Source: Corynebacterium incognita
Lineage (GTDB): Bacteria > Actinomycetota > Actinomycetes > Mycobacteriales > Mycobacteriaceae
Length of the DNA stretch: 64,000 nt
Reading direction: 5' to 3'
Assembly (NCBI RefSeq): GCF_014217255.1
Contig: NZ_CP059404.1
Coordinates: 620,001-684,000 of the forward strand
Below are positions 44,900 to 54,852 of the stretch, one piece after another (the stretch's first letter is position 1; every line of letters begins with the position of its first letter). The position numbers and the translations under genes were made by a program. The notes below the pieces were generated by a model. That model made no database searches and was not told the origin of the DNA. It worked only from the letters and a program-made list of their open reading frames with translations.

Positions 44900-46432
44900 T
44901 TAACCCTGCCAGCGTTCCTTATTCGCACCCTCGCGGGAGACGTCCTCATCCTGGCCAAAGTCAAACTCATCCACCAAGCCGCGGCGGGCCTGGGAGGCAC
45001 GCTTGCGCTCGGCGGCGGAGACACGGTCGCTGCCCAGCAGGCGGGCGTCGTTGCCGCGGCCTGCCAGGGTCGGATCACCGGCGGTCATCGGCTCCCACTC
45101 GAAGGTGATGTCGCCGATCGTCACCGGGCAGCCCTCCTGGGCGCCCTGGCGGCGCAACTGATCCTCCACACCCGCCTTGGCCAGTCGGTCCGCGAGGTAG
45201 CCCACGGCCTCGTCGTTCTCGAAGTCCGTCTGCACGATCCAGCGCTCGATCTTCTCGCCGGTCACGATGAAACCGCCAGGAACCTCCGGGTCCGGCGCGA
45301 CGGTGAAGTCCGCGCCCTTCTTCGGCTGTGCCTTGGTGCCCACCGAACGCGGGCGGATGATGGTGTGCTCCTTGTCCACCTTGGCGCGCGGGCGCTCCTT
45401 GCGGCCCTTCTCCACCAACTCCAGCAGCTTGTACTTCAGCGGGTCCAGCCCCTTGCGGGCCACGGCGGAGATGATAAAGATGGGCCAGCCGTACTTTTCT
45501 TCCAGGTCGGCCTTGACGAATTCCGCGAGTTCCTCCGCCTCCGGGACATCAGACTTGTTGAGCACGATAACGCGCGGGCGCTCGCGCAGATCCCCCAGAC
45601 CAGTGTCCTCGTCCAACGCAGACTGATAATTGGCCAGCTCAGCTTCTAGGGCGTCGATATCCGACATGGGATCGCGCCCCGGCTCAATGCTGGCGGTGTC
45701 CACCACGTGCACGAGCACCGAGGTGCGCTCGATGTGGCGCAGGAAGTCCAGGCCTAAGCCCTTGCCCTCGGCGGCGCCCGGGATAAGCCCCGGGACGTCG
45801 GCGATGGTGAAGGACTTGTCCCCCATGTTCACGACGCCGAGGTTCGGGGCGAGCGTGGTAAACGGGTAGTCACCAATCTTCGGCTTTGCGGCCGAGAGCA
45901 CCGAGATCAAGGAGGACTTGCCCGCGGACGGGAAGCCCACGAGTCCGACGTCCGCCATGGACTTCAGCTCGAGCACGAGCTCTTTCTGCTCGCCCGGCTC
46001 GCCCTGCAGCGCGAAGCCCGGCGCCTTGCGCTGCGCGGACGCGAGCGCCGCATTGCCCAGGCCGCCGAAGCCGCCCTGCGCCGCAATAAACCGGGTGCCT
46101 GGCACCGTCAGATCCGCCAGGGTCTCCCCCTTCGCGGTATGGACGACCGTGCCCACCGGCACCTCCAGGATGAGGTCCTTGCCGCGCGCGCCGTTGCGGT
46201 GATCACCGGCGCCGTTGCCGCCGCGCTCGGACTTGATGTGCGGGCGGAAGTGGAAGTCCATCAGCGTATGGACCTGGTTGGACACCTCGAGGATGATGTC
46301 ACCGCCGTGGCCGCCGTTGCCGCCATCCGGCCCGCCGAGGGGCTTGAATTTTTCGCGGTGCACGGAAACGCAGCCGTGCCCGCCATCGCCCGCCTGCAGG
46401 TGCAGTACTACGCGGTCAACAAAACGTGCCAT
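44900..46432 (-). CDS. obg: GTPase Obg
   Basis: A 510-residue Obg protein. The N-terminal Gly-rich fold has [20 protein letters not shown] and [18 protein letters not shown]. The G domain has [33 protein letters not shown] and [13 protein letters not shown]. The C-terminal OCT domain (about 345-430) includes [20 protein letters not shown]. An extra 70 residues with a charged tail follow, usual in actinobacteria. Obg supports late 50S assembly and stress signalling. AAGGAA lies 10 bases before the ATG. Confidence 0.96.
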   Translation of the reverse strand: MARFVDRVVLHLQAGDGGHGCVSVHREKFKPLGGPDGGNGGHGGDIILEVSNQVHTLMDFHFRPHIKSERGGNGAGDHRNGARGKDLILEVPVGTVVHTAKGETLADLTVPGTRFIAAQGGFGGLGNAALASAQRKAPGFALQGEPGEQKELVLELKSMADVGLVGFPSAGKSSLISVLSAAKPKIGDYPFTTLAPNLGVVNMGDKSFTIADVPGLIPGAAEGKGLGLDFLRHIERTSVLVHVVDTASIEPGRDPMSDIDALEAELANYQSALDEDTGLGDLRERPRVIVLNKSDVPEAEELAEFVKADLEEKYGWPIFIISAVARKGLDPLKYKLLELVEKGRKERPRAKVDKEHTIIRPRSVGTKAQPKKGADFTVAPDPEVPGGFIVTGEKIERWIVQTDFENDEAVGYLADRLAKAGVEDQLRRQGAQEGCPVTIGDITFEWEPMTAGDPTLAGRGNDARLLGSDRVSAAERKRASQARRGLVDEFDFGQDEDVSREGANKERWQG

Positions 46433-46547
46433 GAAACGTTGTTTCCTTCACTGTTGTCGAGGTGTGCTCGAAGTTGATGAATAGGTATTTCTAGCGATTG
46501 TAGTGGCTTCGCTGCCCGCGGTACTAAGCACGGGGGACGCAGGGAAC

Positions 46548-46580
46548 ACAAAACCCTGCCTGCACACTGGCAGACAGGGT
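46548..46580 (-). terminator. Rho-independent terminator after rpmA
   Basis: Read on the minus strand, ACCCTGTCTGC, CAGTGT, GCAGGCAGGGT form an 11-bp stem with one G-U pair, followed by TTTTGTGTT. It lies 20 bases after the rpmA stop, between rpmA and obg. Confidence 0.75.
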
Positions 46581-46600
46581 GGATGTGGAAACGAAAGTTT

Positions 46601-46894
46601 CTAGGCGGTAGCCTCAGCGGCCTCAGCCGGAGCTGCGGACTCAGCGATAGGCTCGATGTTCACCATGCGACGACCGCGCTTGATGGAGAACTGCACGGAG
46701 CCGGACTCGAGAGCGAACAGAGTATCGTCGCCGCCACGGCCAACGTTCTCACCTGGGTGGAACTTGGTGCCACGCTGACGGACCAGAATCTCGCCGGCGT
46801 TGACCTTCTGACCACCGAAGCGCTTCACACCGAGGCGCTTGGACTCGGAGTCACGACCGTTGCTGGAGCTGGATGCACCCTTCTTGTGTGCCAT
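46601..46894 (-). CDS. rpmA: 50S ribosomal protein bL27
   Basis: A 97-residue ribosomal protein beginning [20 protein letters not shown] and containing [21 protein letters not shown] near-perfect AAAAGGAGGG ribosome site precedes the ATG. L27 contacts the peptidyl-transferase centre. The last 12 residues (Ala/Glu-rich) extend beyond the E. coli protein. The rplU stop is 44 bases upstream, a conserved pair. Confidence 0.97.
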   Translation of the reverse strand: MAHKKGASSSSNGRDSESKRLGVKRFGGQKVNAGEILVRQRGTKFHPGENVGRGGDDTLFALESGSVQFSIKRGRRMVNIEPIAESAAPAEAAEATA

Positions 46895-46938
46895 TGGATT
46901 TCCCTCCTTTTAAGGGGTGTAAAGGCGAAGCGTAATGC

Positions 46939-47244
46939 TTACTTGATGCCGTTGATTTTCAGGACAGTGACTGGCTGACGGTGGCCCATACGCTTCTTGT
47001 AGCCGGTCTTGTTCTTGTACTTCAGGATGTCGATCTTCGGGCCCTTGCCGTGCTCGACGATCTCGGCGTCGACCTTGACGTTAGCCAGGTCATCGGCCTT
47101 GGACTTGATGTTGGAACCATCGACGAGCAGAACCGGGGTGAGAGCCACGGCGCTGCCTGGCTCACCCTCGATCTTCTCGACCTTGACGAGGTCGCCTTCG
47201 GCAACCTTGTACTGCTTGCCGCCGGTCTTGACGATCGCGTACAT
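46939..47244 (-). CDS. rplU: 50S ribosomal protein bL21
   Basis: A 101-residue ribosomal protein: [20 protein letters not shown] at the start and [19 protein letters not shown] at the end, binding 23S rRNA. The 240-bp leader (47245-47485) separating it from rne is without a gene and must carry the promoter of this ribosomal-protein unit; TATAGATAAGGGG just before the start supplies the ribosome site. Confidence 0.97.
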   Translation of the reverse strand: MYAIVKTGGKQYKVAEGDLVKVEKIEGEPGSAVALTPVLLVDGSNIKSKADDLANVKVDAEIVEHGKGPKIDILKYKNKTGYKKRMGHRQPVTVLKINGIK

Positions 47245-47485
47245 AGAGGGTTACCCCTTATCTATACTCGGCTCAGGGCCAGCGGGTGAGCTGAAGCCCT
47301 GATACATGGACTGTTACTTCAAAATTTATTGCGTTTAGGTTGCGCGTTACCTGCGCCCGCTAAGGCAGCGTCGCGGCGCGCGCAATGATCCCTAAACAGC
47401 GACTGTCAAAGACTACCCCGTTTGGCCTGCAAAAGGCAAAACGCGTGGGTGGGCGCCGCTTAGCAGCACCCGTCCGCTTCTCCAG

Positions 47486-50400
47486 TTAGCCCCGACGGCG
47501 AGTGCTCCGGCGACGGCCCCGGCCGCGCTTCGCGCTTGACGATGCCCCGTGGCCCGCACCGTCCGCCTTATCCGCGGCGTTGCCTCCGCTGCTCTCTCCG
47601 CCACGGCCGGACTGTTCGGAACGCTTGACCTGTGCCACGTGCTCGGAGGCAGCGCCCCCGGCCACGCGGCGGCGCACGGCACGGCGACGACCGCGGCCGG
47701 TGACCACGACCTTCTTCTCCACGCCCGCCTCGGCGGCAGACTCTGCGGCTGGCGCATCCTGCTTCGCGGGCTGCGTCTTTGTCCGCTTAGCCGCCTGCGG
47801 CGCCGCAGCCTTCGCGTTGGACCTGCGCACGCGACGGCGGCGACGGCGCGCGCTCGCGCTCTCGTTGCGTTCCCCGCGCTGCGGCTCCTGCTTCGGCTCC
47901 TGTTGCGGCTCCTGTTGCGGCTCAGCAGCAGCATCCGCGAAGTCTTCGCGGCGCGGGCGGTGATCCGAACGGGAGTTGCCGCGGGTGCGACGCTTGCGAC
48001 GCGGCGAGGCTTCAAACTCCGCCACGGCCTCCTCGTAGCTCGGCTGCGCGGGGGCCGCGCCCGGCTCATCCTGCTTGGCCGCTAGGCGCTCCTCTTCCTC
48101 GTGGGACAGCGGCGACGGCCACTCCCCGACGTCGTCGGTCGCTTCCGCCTTCTTCACCGCGGCGTAGGCGATGTCCTCAATGGACTGCGTCCCACGATCC
48201 GCGGTGTTGTCGGTGTCGTCGGTGACCACCACGCTGGCCGCCAAGCCCTCGTAGTCCGGGGTCTCCCGGCGGCGACGGCGCGAACCCCCCGAACGACGAC
48301 CGCGGCCCTTGCCCTTGTCCTTGTCTTTGTCCTCGGAACGCACCTCCGCGCCGTCCTTCTCCGCGGCACCCTTCTCTGCGGCGTCGTCACGCTGCGCATT
48401 GCCGACGTTGCCACGGCCGGAAGCCTTCGCCGGGGCGTCGGAACGCCCGCCGCGCCCGCGGCGGTTCTGCTTGGAATCGCGCTCCTCCTCCGGAGACTCC
48501 TCCACCGGATCGTCGTGCAGGATCAGGCCGCGGCCGCCACAGCATTCACACGGCGTGGAGAAGGTTTCCAGAAGGCCAGTACCCAAACGCTTGCGGGTCA
48601 TCTGTACCAGGCCCAGCGACGTCACCTCGGAGACCTGGTGGCGGGTGCGATCCCGACCCAGCGCCTCCTTGAGGCGGCGCAGCACCAGGTCGCGGTTTTC
48701 CGGCAGAACCATGTCGATGAAGTCCACCACGATCATGCCGCCCAGATCGCGCAGACGCATCTGGCGCACAATCTCCTCGGCAGCCTCGAGGTTGTTCTTA
48801 GTCACGGTCTCTTCCAGGTTGCCGCCGGAGCCAGTGAATTTGCCGGTATTGACATCGACGACGGTCATCGCCTCAGTGCGATCGATAACCAAGGTGCCAC
48901 CAGATGGCAGCCACACCTTGCGCGCCAGGGCCTTCTGAATCTGCTCGTCCACGCGGTAACGCTCGAACGCGTCTTGCCCGCCGTGGCCCTCGCGGTCGTA
49001 CTTGAGGATGCGACCGAACAGATCCGGCGCCACCGACTGCACGTAATTGGCGATGATGTTGTACGCCTTATCGCCGTCAATGATGAGCTGATCGAAGTCC
49101 TCGTTGAACAGATCGCGCACCACCTTGACCAGCAGTGGCGGCTCCTCGTACAGGGTCTGCGGCTTGGCGCCCTTGGACGCCTTGGCCTCCTCGGCGCGGG
49201 CCTGGATGTCCTCCCACGCGTCATGCAGGCGGCGCACGTCAAGGCCGATGGCCTCCTCGGACACATTCTCCGCCGCGGTGCGGATGATGGCGCCGCCGTC
49301 GCCCGGCACCACGTTGGTGAGAACCTGCTTGAGGCGCTTGCGCTCCGGGGCGGGCAGCTTGCGGGAAATGCCCGCGCTGCGGCCGCCAGGGACGTACACG
49401 AGGTAGCGGCCTGCCAGGGAAATCTGGGTGGTCAGGCGCGCACCCTTGTGGCCCACCGGGTCCTTGGACACCTGGACCAACACCTGGTCCCCGGAACGCA
49501 GCGCATTCTCGATGCGGCGACCACGCCCGCCCAGACCTGCGGCCTTCCAGTTCACCTCGCCGGCGTACAGCACACCGTTGCGGCCGGTTCCGATGTCAAT
49601 GAACGCGGCCTCCATGGACGGCAGGACGTTTTGCACACGGCCGAGGTAGATGTTGCCGATGATTGACGCCTGTGCGTCGGAGGTGACGAAGTGCTCGACC
49701 AGCAGGTCGTCCTCCAGCACGCCCACCTGCGTGATGCTGCCCAGGTCATCGTGGCGCGCGCGTTCGCGGACCACCATGGTGCGCTCCACGGACTCGCGAC
49801 GGGCCAGAAACTCCTCCTGGCTGACGATGGGACGACGCTTGCGGCCCTCCTCACGGATCTCCGCGCGGCGGCGTCGCTGGGCCTCCAGGCGCGCCGAACC
49901 GCGCAGGGCCTTCGGCTCCTCGACCTGCGCGAAGTCCTCGTCGGTGGAATCGGCGCCCGCCTCCTCGGTGGAGTCCTCACGTTGCTTGCCCTTGCCGCGG
50001 GATGCGCCGCGGCGGCCTCGGCGGCGGCGCGACGCCCCTCGGCCCTCATCCTTGTCGCCCTTGCGGTCCGCGTCGCTCTCGCTGTCGTCCTCGCTGCTGA
50101 GCTCCTCGACGTCGAAGCCGTCCTCGTCGTCAGCGTGCTCCCCCACGCCCGGCGCGATAAACACCGGCGCGTACTGCATGGTCAGGGTCGGGTTCTCCGG
50201 TTTCGGGGTGATCTCCGGGACGTAGTCGCCGAAGTCGTCGTCTGATTCATCCCCGACGGCTTCCTCAACCTCCGGGCTCTCCGGATCGGTGGCTTCAGGT
50301 TCCTCGGCCTCTGGGGCGTCTTCCTCGGGCGCGGCGTCGGCAAGCTCCTTGTCCACCTTCTCCACGATCTGGTGGATCTCGTTGTCCACGTTCTTGCGTA

Positions 50401-50947
50401 CGCGGTAGCGCAACTTCTCATCCTCGGCCTCCGGTACCGCGGCGGCCTCCTCGTCGAGCTGCGCCTTCACTGGCTCCTCGGCGACGTCTACCGCGCTCGG
50501 GGTCGGCTCCTCGACTGGCGCGGCCTTCTTCACGGCGCGCTTGGTGGATTTCTTGGTCGGCTGCTGTACCGACTGCTCGGTGTCGGTAGTTTCGCTAGGC
50601 GCGATGCGCTCGAGGAAAGCAAACACCTCGTCGCGACTCAGGGACGACTGCGCGACCTTGGACTTGCCCATCTCCCCGAACACGGCCACGACGTCGCGGG
50701 ACTTCAGTCCCACCTGCTTCGCCAGGGCGTGCACGCGAGTCTTCTCCCCCACGGCATCGCGATCCAGGCGCTGCGCCAGCGACGCCGCGGCGCGAAGATC
50801 GTCGTCGCTCACGCCGGGCACGGCCGCGTTCGGCGTGGTTGTTTTCTTTGCTGCGGGCGCTTTGCGCGTGGTTTTACGGGTGGTTTTGCGGGTGGTTTTG
50901 CGCGCCGCCTTCTTGGTCGACTTCGCTGCGCGTGGTTCCTTAGCCAT
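47486..50947 (-). CDS. rne: Ribonuclease E/G
   Basis: A 1153-residue actinobacterial RNase E/G. Residues 1-400 are a charged, low-complexity arm, starting with Lys/Arg/Thr repeats then acidic stretches. The S1 domain (about 415-500) has ASIIGNIYLGRVQNVLPSM and AAFIDIGTGRNGVLYAGE. The catalytic core carries MTVVDVNTGKFTG and GGMIVVDFIDMVLPENRDLV with the metal-binding Asp residues. The Zn-link is CECCGGRG near residue 800. The C-terminal 340 residues are basic and disordered, likely the degradosome scaffold. It cleaves rRNA precursors and mRNA. The order rne-rplU-rpmA-obg is conserved. Confidence 0.95.
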   Translation of the reverse strand: MAKEPRAAKSTKKAARKTTRKTTRKTTRKAPAAKKTTTPNAAVPGVSDDDLRAAASLAQRLDRDAVGEKTRVHALAKQVGLKSRDVVAVFGEMGKSKVAQSSLSRDEVFAFLERIAPSETTDTEQSVQQPTKKSTKRAVKKAAPVEEPTPSAVDVAEEPVKAQLDEEAAAVPEAEDEKLRYRVRKNVDNEIHQIVEKVDKELADAAPEEDAPEAEEPEATDPESPEVEEAVGDESDDDFGDYVPEITPKPENPTLTMQYAPVFIAPGVGEHADDEDGFDVEELSSEDDSESDADRKGDKDEGRGASRRRRGRRGASRGKGKQREDSTEEAGADSTDEDFAQVEEPKALRGSARLEAQRRRRAEIREEGRKRRPIVSQEEFLARRESVERTMVVRERARHDDLGSITQVGVLEDDLLVEHFVTSDAQASIIGNIYLGRVQNVLPSMEAAFIDIGTGRNGVLYAGEVNWKAAGLGGRGRRIENALRSGDQVLVQVSKDPVGHKGARLTTQISLAGRYLVYVPGGRSAGISRKLPAPERKRLKQVLTNVVPGDGGAIIRTAAENVSEEAIGLDVRRLHDAWEDIQARAEEAKASKGAKPQTLYEEPPLLVKVVRDLFNEDFDQLIIDGDKAYNIIANYVQSVAPDLFGRILKYDREGHGGQDAFERYRVDEQIQKALARKVWLPSGGTLVIDRTEAMTVVDVNTGKFTGSGGNLEETVTKNNLEAAEEIVRQMRLRDLGGMIVVDFIDMVLPENRDLVLRRLKEALGRDRTRHQVSEVTSLGLVQMTRKRLGTGLLETFSTPCECCGGRGLILHDDPVEESPEEERDSKQNRRGRGGRSDAPAKASGRGNVGNAQRDDAAEKGAAEKDGAEVRSEDKDKDKGKGRGRRSGGSRRRRRETPDYEGLAASVVVTDDTDNTADRGTQSIEDIAYAAVKKAEATDDVGEWPSPLSHEEEERLAAKQDEPGAAPAQPSYEEAVAEFEASPRRKRRTRGNSRSDHRPRREDFADAAAEPQQEPQQEPKQEPQRGERNESASARRRRRRVRRSNAKAAAPQAAKRTKTQPAKQDAPAAESAAEAGVEKKVVVTGRGRRRAVRRRVAGGAASEHVAQVKRSEQSGRGGESSGGNAADKADGAGHGASSSAKRGRGRRRSTRRRG

Positions 50948-51180
50948 GGTGCACGACTCCTACTTGCCTTATAAGGCCACGTCCCGGGCGCAAACGCGCC
51001 AATGAAGATACGGAAACCTGGCGCGTCGCCGCCGCACGGGCGGGCATACGTTAAATGAAATCTCCCCAGGGACCATCCCCGCGGGTGTGATATGAAGTTG
51101 TTAATTCTGGGCCATTCACAGGCCTTCCCCATTGTGTCACAGCTAGTGCCTGTCCGGCGCGTGGCGGCACCCGAATGCGC

Positions 51181-51186
51181 TACCAT
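51181..51186 (+). promoter_or_regulatory. Putative -10 for leaderless membrane protein gene
   Basis: TACCAT, 7 nt, then ATG 51194. Confidence 0.35.
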
Positions 51187-51193
51187 GAGGGCG

Positions 51194-51994
51194 ATGGCAG
51201 ACCCCGGCAAAGAGCTCGAACCCAGGAAGCGATTCCCGCTCGTGGTGGCGGACAAACGTGCGCACCACGAGGCGGGCATCAAGCGCATCCTCGGGGTCAC
51301 TGTGCCGGGAACGGCCGCGTACGCCGCGCTGTCGCTGGAATTGTTCCCCATCGCCTGGGTGGCGTTGCCCGCGACGATACTGGCGCTGCTGGTGCTGCGG
51401 CCATGGAACAGCCTCAAGTACTGGGTGAGGAAAGAGGACTACCGTGAAGGCGACTATTCGCAGCTGTACTACGTTTCCATGTTCGCCCCTACGATCGGCA
51501 GCGCGCTAAGCCCCGCCTTAGTAGGGCTTTTCGACGACGCCAACGGGACATTTTTCCACCTTCCCGAGGCGGTGACTAGATCGTTAGGGTTTGTAGCCTT
51601 GTGGCTGCTCATGATTGTGGGTGTGAGCTTGACGTGGCGGTCACTGGAGACCTTTTCTTATCGCATCGGCAAGCGGCGCACCCGTCAGCTCTTGGATGCT
51701 GATCACCGCATCGATGACATCACCGCCGACGCCCTTGATCTGGCTGCTGCGAATAAGGAGCTACTGGCGACGCTAGTAGCCCTGGGCGCGGTAGACGGCC
51801 AGTGGCTGCATATCAAGCAACTGGCGCGCCACCTCGACACGAGCCTTGACAAACTCGAGGCACCTATTGAGGAACTGGATGAGCGATCACTGCTTGACGT
51901 GCGCCGCAGCGCACTAGAAAAACCCCTCAAGAAGTGGAAACTGTCGGTCTCCCCGTTTGGCCTGCGGGTGCTCAACCACGTGGATCGGCGCTAG
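51194..51994 (+). CDS. Conserved hypothetical membrane protein with helical C-terminal domain
   Basis: 266 residues from ATG 51194, chosen because TACCAT lies 7 nt upstream; the frame stays open to 51092. Residues about 30-60 and 95-150 hold four hydrophobic segments (VTVPGTAAYAALSLELFPIA; LGFVALWLLMIVGVSLTWRS). The last 100 residues are soluble: ADALDLAAANKELLATLVAL, then DGQWLHIKQLARHLDTSLDK and LDERSLLDVRR, which read like a winged-helix arrangement. No named family recognised. It is divergent from rne, with 246 bp between them. Confidence 0.7.
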   Translation: MADPGKELEPRKRFPLVVADKRAHHEAGIKRILGVTVPGTAAYAALSLELFPIAWVALPATILALLVLRPWNSLKYWVRKEDYREGDYSQLYYVSMFAPTIGSALSPALVGLFDDANGTFFHLPEAVTRSLGFVALWLLMIVGVSLTWRSLETFSYRIGKRRTRQLLDADHRIDDITADALDLAAANKELLATLVALGAVDGQWLHIKQLARHLDTSLDKLEAPIEELDERSLLDVRRSALEKPLKKWKLSVSPFGLRVLNHVDRR

Positions 51995-52104
51995 AAGAGC
52001 TCCGCGAGCCGCCGAGACAGCCACAATCTTCCCACTCCGGGGGTATCGATCGCGTTTTTCACCCTAACCTGGAAGAAAAGTGCCCGCCGCACGCGAAAAC
52101 CAAA

Positions 52105-52151
52105 AGTTCCTAGCCCCGCCCCCATCAAACTTCGGGTGCGGACTAGGAACT
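52105..52151 (-). terminator. Terminator after ndk copy 1
   Basis: AGTTCCTAG (52105-52113) pairs with CTAGGAACT (52143-52151). Read on the minus strand, TTTGGTTTT follows. Its loop ATCAAACTTCGGGTGCGGAC is identical to that of the terminator beside ndk copy 2. Confidence 0.75.
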
Positions 52152-52179
52152 GGTGGGCTGCGCTTAGCTCAGCGCCGCT

Positions 52180-52590
52180 TTAGAGGTTCGGGAACCAGAT
52201 AGCAATCTCGCGCTCGGCGGACTCTGGGGAGTCGGAGCCGTGAACGACGTTCTCGCCAACGGTCAGTGCGAAGTCACCGCGGATGGTGCCCGGGGTGGCC
52301 TTGGAGACTGGGTCAGTGCCGCCGGCCAGCTGACGCCATGCCTCGATGGCGCGCTCGCCCTCGACAATGCCTGCAACCAGCGGTGCGGAGGTGATGAAGT
52401 CCACCAGCTCGCCGAAGAAAGGCTTGTCCTTGTGCTCCTCGTAGTGCTTCTCAGCGGTCTCGCGGTCTGCGGTGCGCAGATCCATCTCAACGAGCTTGAG
52501 GCCCTTGCGCTCGATGCGGGCGATAATCTCGCCCACGTGGCCGTTCTTGACGCCGTCTGGCTTGATAAGGATGAGAGTACGTTCAGTCAT
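52180..52590 (-). CDS. ndk: Nucleoside diphosphate kinase, full-length copy
   Basis: A 136-residue enzyme that transfers the gamma-phosphate between nucleotides. It begins [20 protein letters not shown] and has the active-site His117 in [19 protein letters not shown], ending WFPNL. This is the intact copy. About 97% of positions over some 445 bp match the truncated copy at 55155-55565, by hand comparison. The small membrane protein gene lies 14 bases upstream on the same strand. Confidence 0.96.
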   Translation of the reverse strand: MTERTLILIKPDGVKNGHVGEIIARIERKGLKLVEMDLRTADRETAEKHYEEHKDKPFFGELVDFITSAPLVAGIVEGERAIEAWRQLAGGTDPVSKATPGTIRGDFALTVGENVVHGSDSPESAEREIAIWFPNL

Positions 52591-52604
52591 GTACGCAATC
52601 GTAC

Positions 52605-52919
52605 CTAACGCTGATCAAGTGCGCGCACTATAGATTCCGCTTGTTCTCGGGAAACGTTGCGCTTCCACAGTTTCACCTGGTTAACCGCCGTGCCGTACTT
52701 CCCTTCCGCCAACAGGTCCGAGATGACCGCGCGCTGCCGTTCATCGAGTTCCGGCGACTCGCTCGCCCCCTGCCGATACTGCAGGTAGAGGCCCGCCGCG
52801 AGGCAGGCTCCGGCGAGAAGCAAGACGATGAGCCCCATCCAGCGGGGCTGGCCGGTGAGGACGAGGACGATGGCGAGGATGCAGAAGAGGGCGGAGAGAA
52901 CAAAAATTCCTTGACGCAT
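52605..52919 (-). CDS. Small membrane protein, ndk-linked, copy 1
   Basis: 104 residues from ATG 52919. A GTG at 52937 is in frame, but TATTAT (52932-52927, minus) lies exactly 7 nt before the ATG, giving a leaderless start. Two membrane helices ([38 protein letters not shown]) are followed by a soluble end, [20 protein letters not shown], resembling the C-terminal fold of ribosomal protein bL12. Function unknown. A paralogue occupies the same place beside ndk copy 2. Confidence 0.8.
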   Translation of the reverse strand: MRQGIFVLSALFCILAIVLVLTGQPRWMGLIVLLLAGACLAAGLYLQYRQGASESPELDERQRAVISDLLAEGKYGTAVNQVKLWKRNVSREQAESIVRALDQR

Positions 52920-53114
52920 GGGCTCGATAATAGCCACCCCACCGCACGCTTCCTAGCCTCTTGCTAGTCAACGCAGTCTACTTTCCCCGGAAGACAGCAC
53001 TATTTATGCACGCACTGCAAAAAGGCTGTGTTGAGTTTATTATCAGTTTCGGCCTGCCTTGCCTAGGACAAGGCCCCCCACAACTCCATCCATCTCTCTA
53101 AGGAGCAAGAGCAT

Positions 53115-54734
53115 ATGCAGAAGCGCTTTGTCACCGCGCTCACGGCCAGCATCACGGCTGTATCCCTCACCTTCACCTCCGTTCCCGCCCTCGCGCAGGA
53201 ATCGGATCCGGTGTCCTACGTGGACATCCCCGGAGTGACCGATGAGACCGGCATCCAGAACATCGTCTTCGGCGTGGGCGCGGACGAGACCGAGGCCAAC
53301 CTGTCCTGGTTGACCGAGAAGGATGTCACCGGTCAGTCCGTGCAGTTCGGCGTTGCGGGCGAAGTGACAGCGGACAACATCGCCACCGCGGGCACCACCG
53401 TTGCGACCGATTCCACCAACGCGGACATTTCCGTGAGCTACGACTACGACGGCACCGAAACCGGCAAGTTCTCTTCGCACAAGGCAGTCATCACCGGGCT
53501 GGAGGAAAACACCTCCTATGTCTACCGCGTAGGTTCGGACGCCACGGGCTGGTCTGAGTTGCAGGAGTTCTCCACCAAGTCCTTCGGTGACGAGTGGAAC
53601 TTCCTCGCTGTCGGAGACCCGCAGCTGGGCTCCGGCGGCAACATTGGCTACGAGGGCACCCCAGACGAGCGTACCGAGGCGGATGCCACCGCGTGGGCGA
53701 ACAACCTGGACCAGGTGTTCGCCGAACTCCCGGACACTTCCTACATCCTGTCCGGTGGCGACCAGACCAACAAGTCCAACAAGCAGGAGCACAACGGATT
53801 CACCTCCGCGGAGCAGCTGCAGCAGTACCGCTTAGCGCCGAACAACGGTAACCACGACGACGTCGACTTGGCCTCCTACAACGCCTTCTACAACCGCCCG
53901 AACCTGAGCGCTGATGGCCACAATTACTTCTATGAGTACAACAACTCTCTCGTGGTCTCCCTCGATTCCAACCACTGGTGGGACTACGAAAACGACAAGC
54001 AGTTCGTGCGCGACGCCATTGAGAAGGCTGGTTCTGACAAGGACTGGATCATCGTCACCTTCCATCACGCCCTGTTCTCCCAGGCGTACCACCAGGAGGA
54101 CACCAACGTCATGGCGATGCGCGACGAAATGACCCGCTTCTACTCGGAGATGGGCGTGGACCTGGTCATCTCGGGCCACGATCACATCCACACCCGTTCC
54201 CACCTCATGGACGGCAACCGCCCGGTTGTCTCCGAGGCAGAGAACAAGGTCGGCGAGGTCCTGCACCCGGAGGAGGGCCAGGTGCAGTACCTGACCCTCA
54301 ACTCGGCGTCCGGCTCGAAGTTCTACAACTTCTACGACCCAGCCGTGGGCGACCGCCCGGAGGACTACACCTACGAGCAGTCCAAGGCTGACGGCTCCAT
54401 GCGCTACTGGACCGCGCTGTGGGATCAGAACTTCTCGCCGGACTACACCAACATTGAGGTCTCCGGCGACGAGCTGAAGGTGACCACCAAGGACTTCAAC
54501 GGCGACCTGGTGGATGAGTTCACCCTGGCCAAGGGCGCCTCCGACGGTGGTTCCTCGGACGGTTCTTCCGATGGCTCCTCGGGCGGATCCTCCACCGGCT
54601 CCGCGGGCTGGCTGACCCCGGTGCTCATGCTGGTTGCCTTCCTGGGCGGCGCGGCGCTTAGCCAGTTCGCTAACTTCAAGATCCCCGGCGTGGACTTGAA
54701 GAAGCTGGCCCAGCAGCACGGCATCAAGTTCTAA
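53115..54734 (+). CDS. Secreted, membrane-anchored purple-acid-phosphatase-like metallophosphatase
   Basis: 539 residues. The signal peptide is MQKRFVTALTASITAVSLTF, with cleavage after ALA at about residue 27. An N-terminal fibronectin-like domain (about 45-150) precedes the calcineurin-like phosphatase with all metal motifs: AVGDPQLGSGG, SGGDQTNKSN, NNGNHDDVD, VTFHHALFSQ and SGHDHIHTRS. The C-terminus is a Gly/Ser/Asp linker, a hydrophobic helix (GWLTPVLMLVAFLGGAALSQ) and a tail VDLKKLAQQHGIKF. It would hydrolyse phosphate esters at the cell surface. TAAGGAG lies 10 bases before the ATG, with TATTAT at 53038-53043 as -10. It splits the two ndk modules. Confidence 0.9.
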   Translation: MQKRFVTALTASITAVSLTFTSVPALAQESDPVSYVDIPGVTDETGIQNIVFGVGADETEANLSWLTEKDVTGQSVQFGVAGEVTADNIATAGTTVATDSTNADISVSYDYDGTETGKFSSHKAVITGLEENTSYVYRVGSDATGWSELQEFSTKSFGDEWNFLAVGDPQLGSGGNIGYEGTPDERTEADATAWANNLDQVFAELPDTSYILSGGDQTNKSNKQEHNGFTSAEQLQQYRLAPNNGNHDDVDLASYNAFYNRPNLSADGHNYFYEYNNSLVVSLDSNHWWDYENDKQFVRDAIEKAGSDKDWIIVTFHHALFSQAYHQEDTNVMAMRDEMTRFYSEMGVDLVISGHDHIHTRSHLMDGNRPVVSEAENKVGEVLHPEEGQVQYLTLNSASGSKFYNFYDPAVGDRPEDYTYEQSKADGSMRYWTALWDQNFSPDYTNIEVSGDELKVTTKDFNGDLVDEFTLAKGASDGGSSDGSSDGSSGGSSTGSAGWLTPVLMLVAFLGGAALSQFANFKIPGVDLKKLAQQHGIKF

Positions 54735-54764
54735 GCCGGCACGCCCCGCCAGGGGCGGCGCTCA

Positions 54765-54851
54765 CTACTCGGTGCCGAGGTGCTGGGTAGTGAGCAGGCC
54801 ACGCTCCATGCGCGCCACCAGCGACGAGCGCAGGTGGAACATGAACGCCCA
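54765..54851 (-). pseudogene. Duplicated 3' end of the DUF4233 gene
   Basis: 29 codons reading WAFMFHLRSSLVARMERGLL and so on, ending TTQHLGTE and a stop. The same segment ends the intact DUF4233 gene at 56886. The match breaks exactly at about 54851, where phosphatase-tail sequence begins on the other strand. There is no start codon of its own. Confidence 0.85.
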
Positions 54852-54852
54852 A

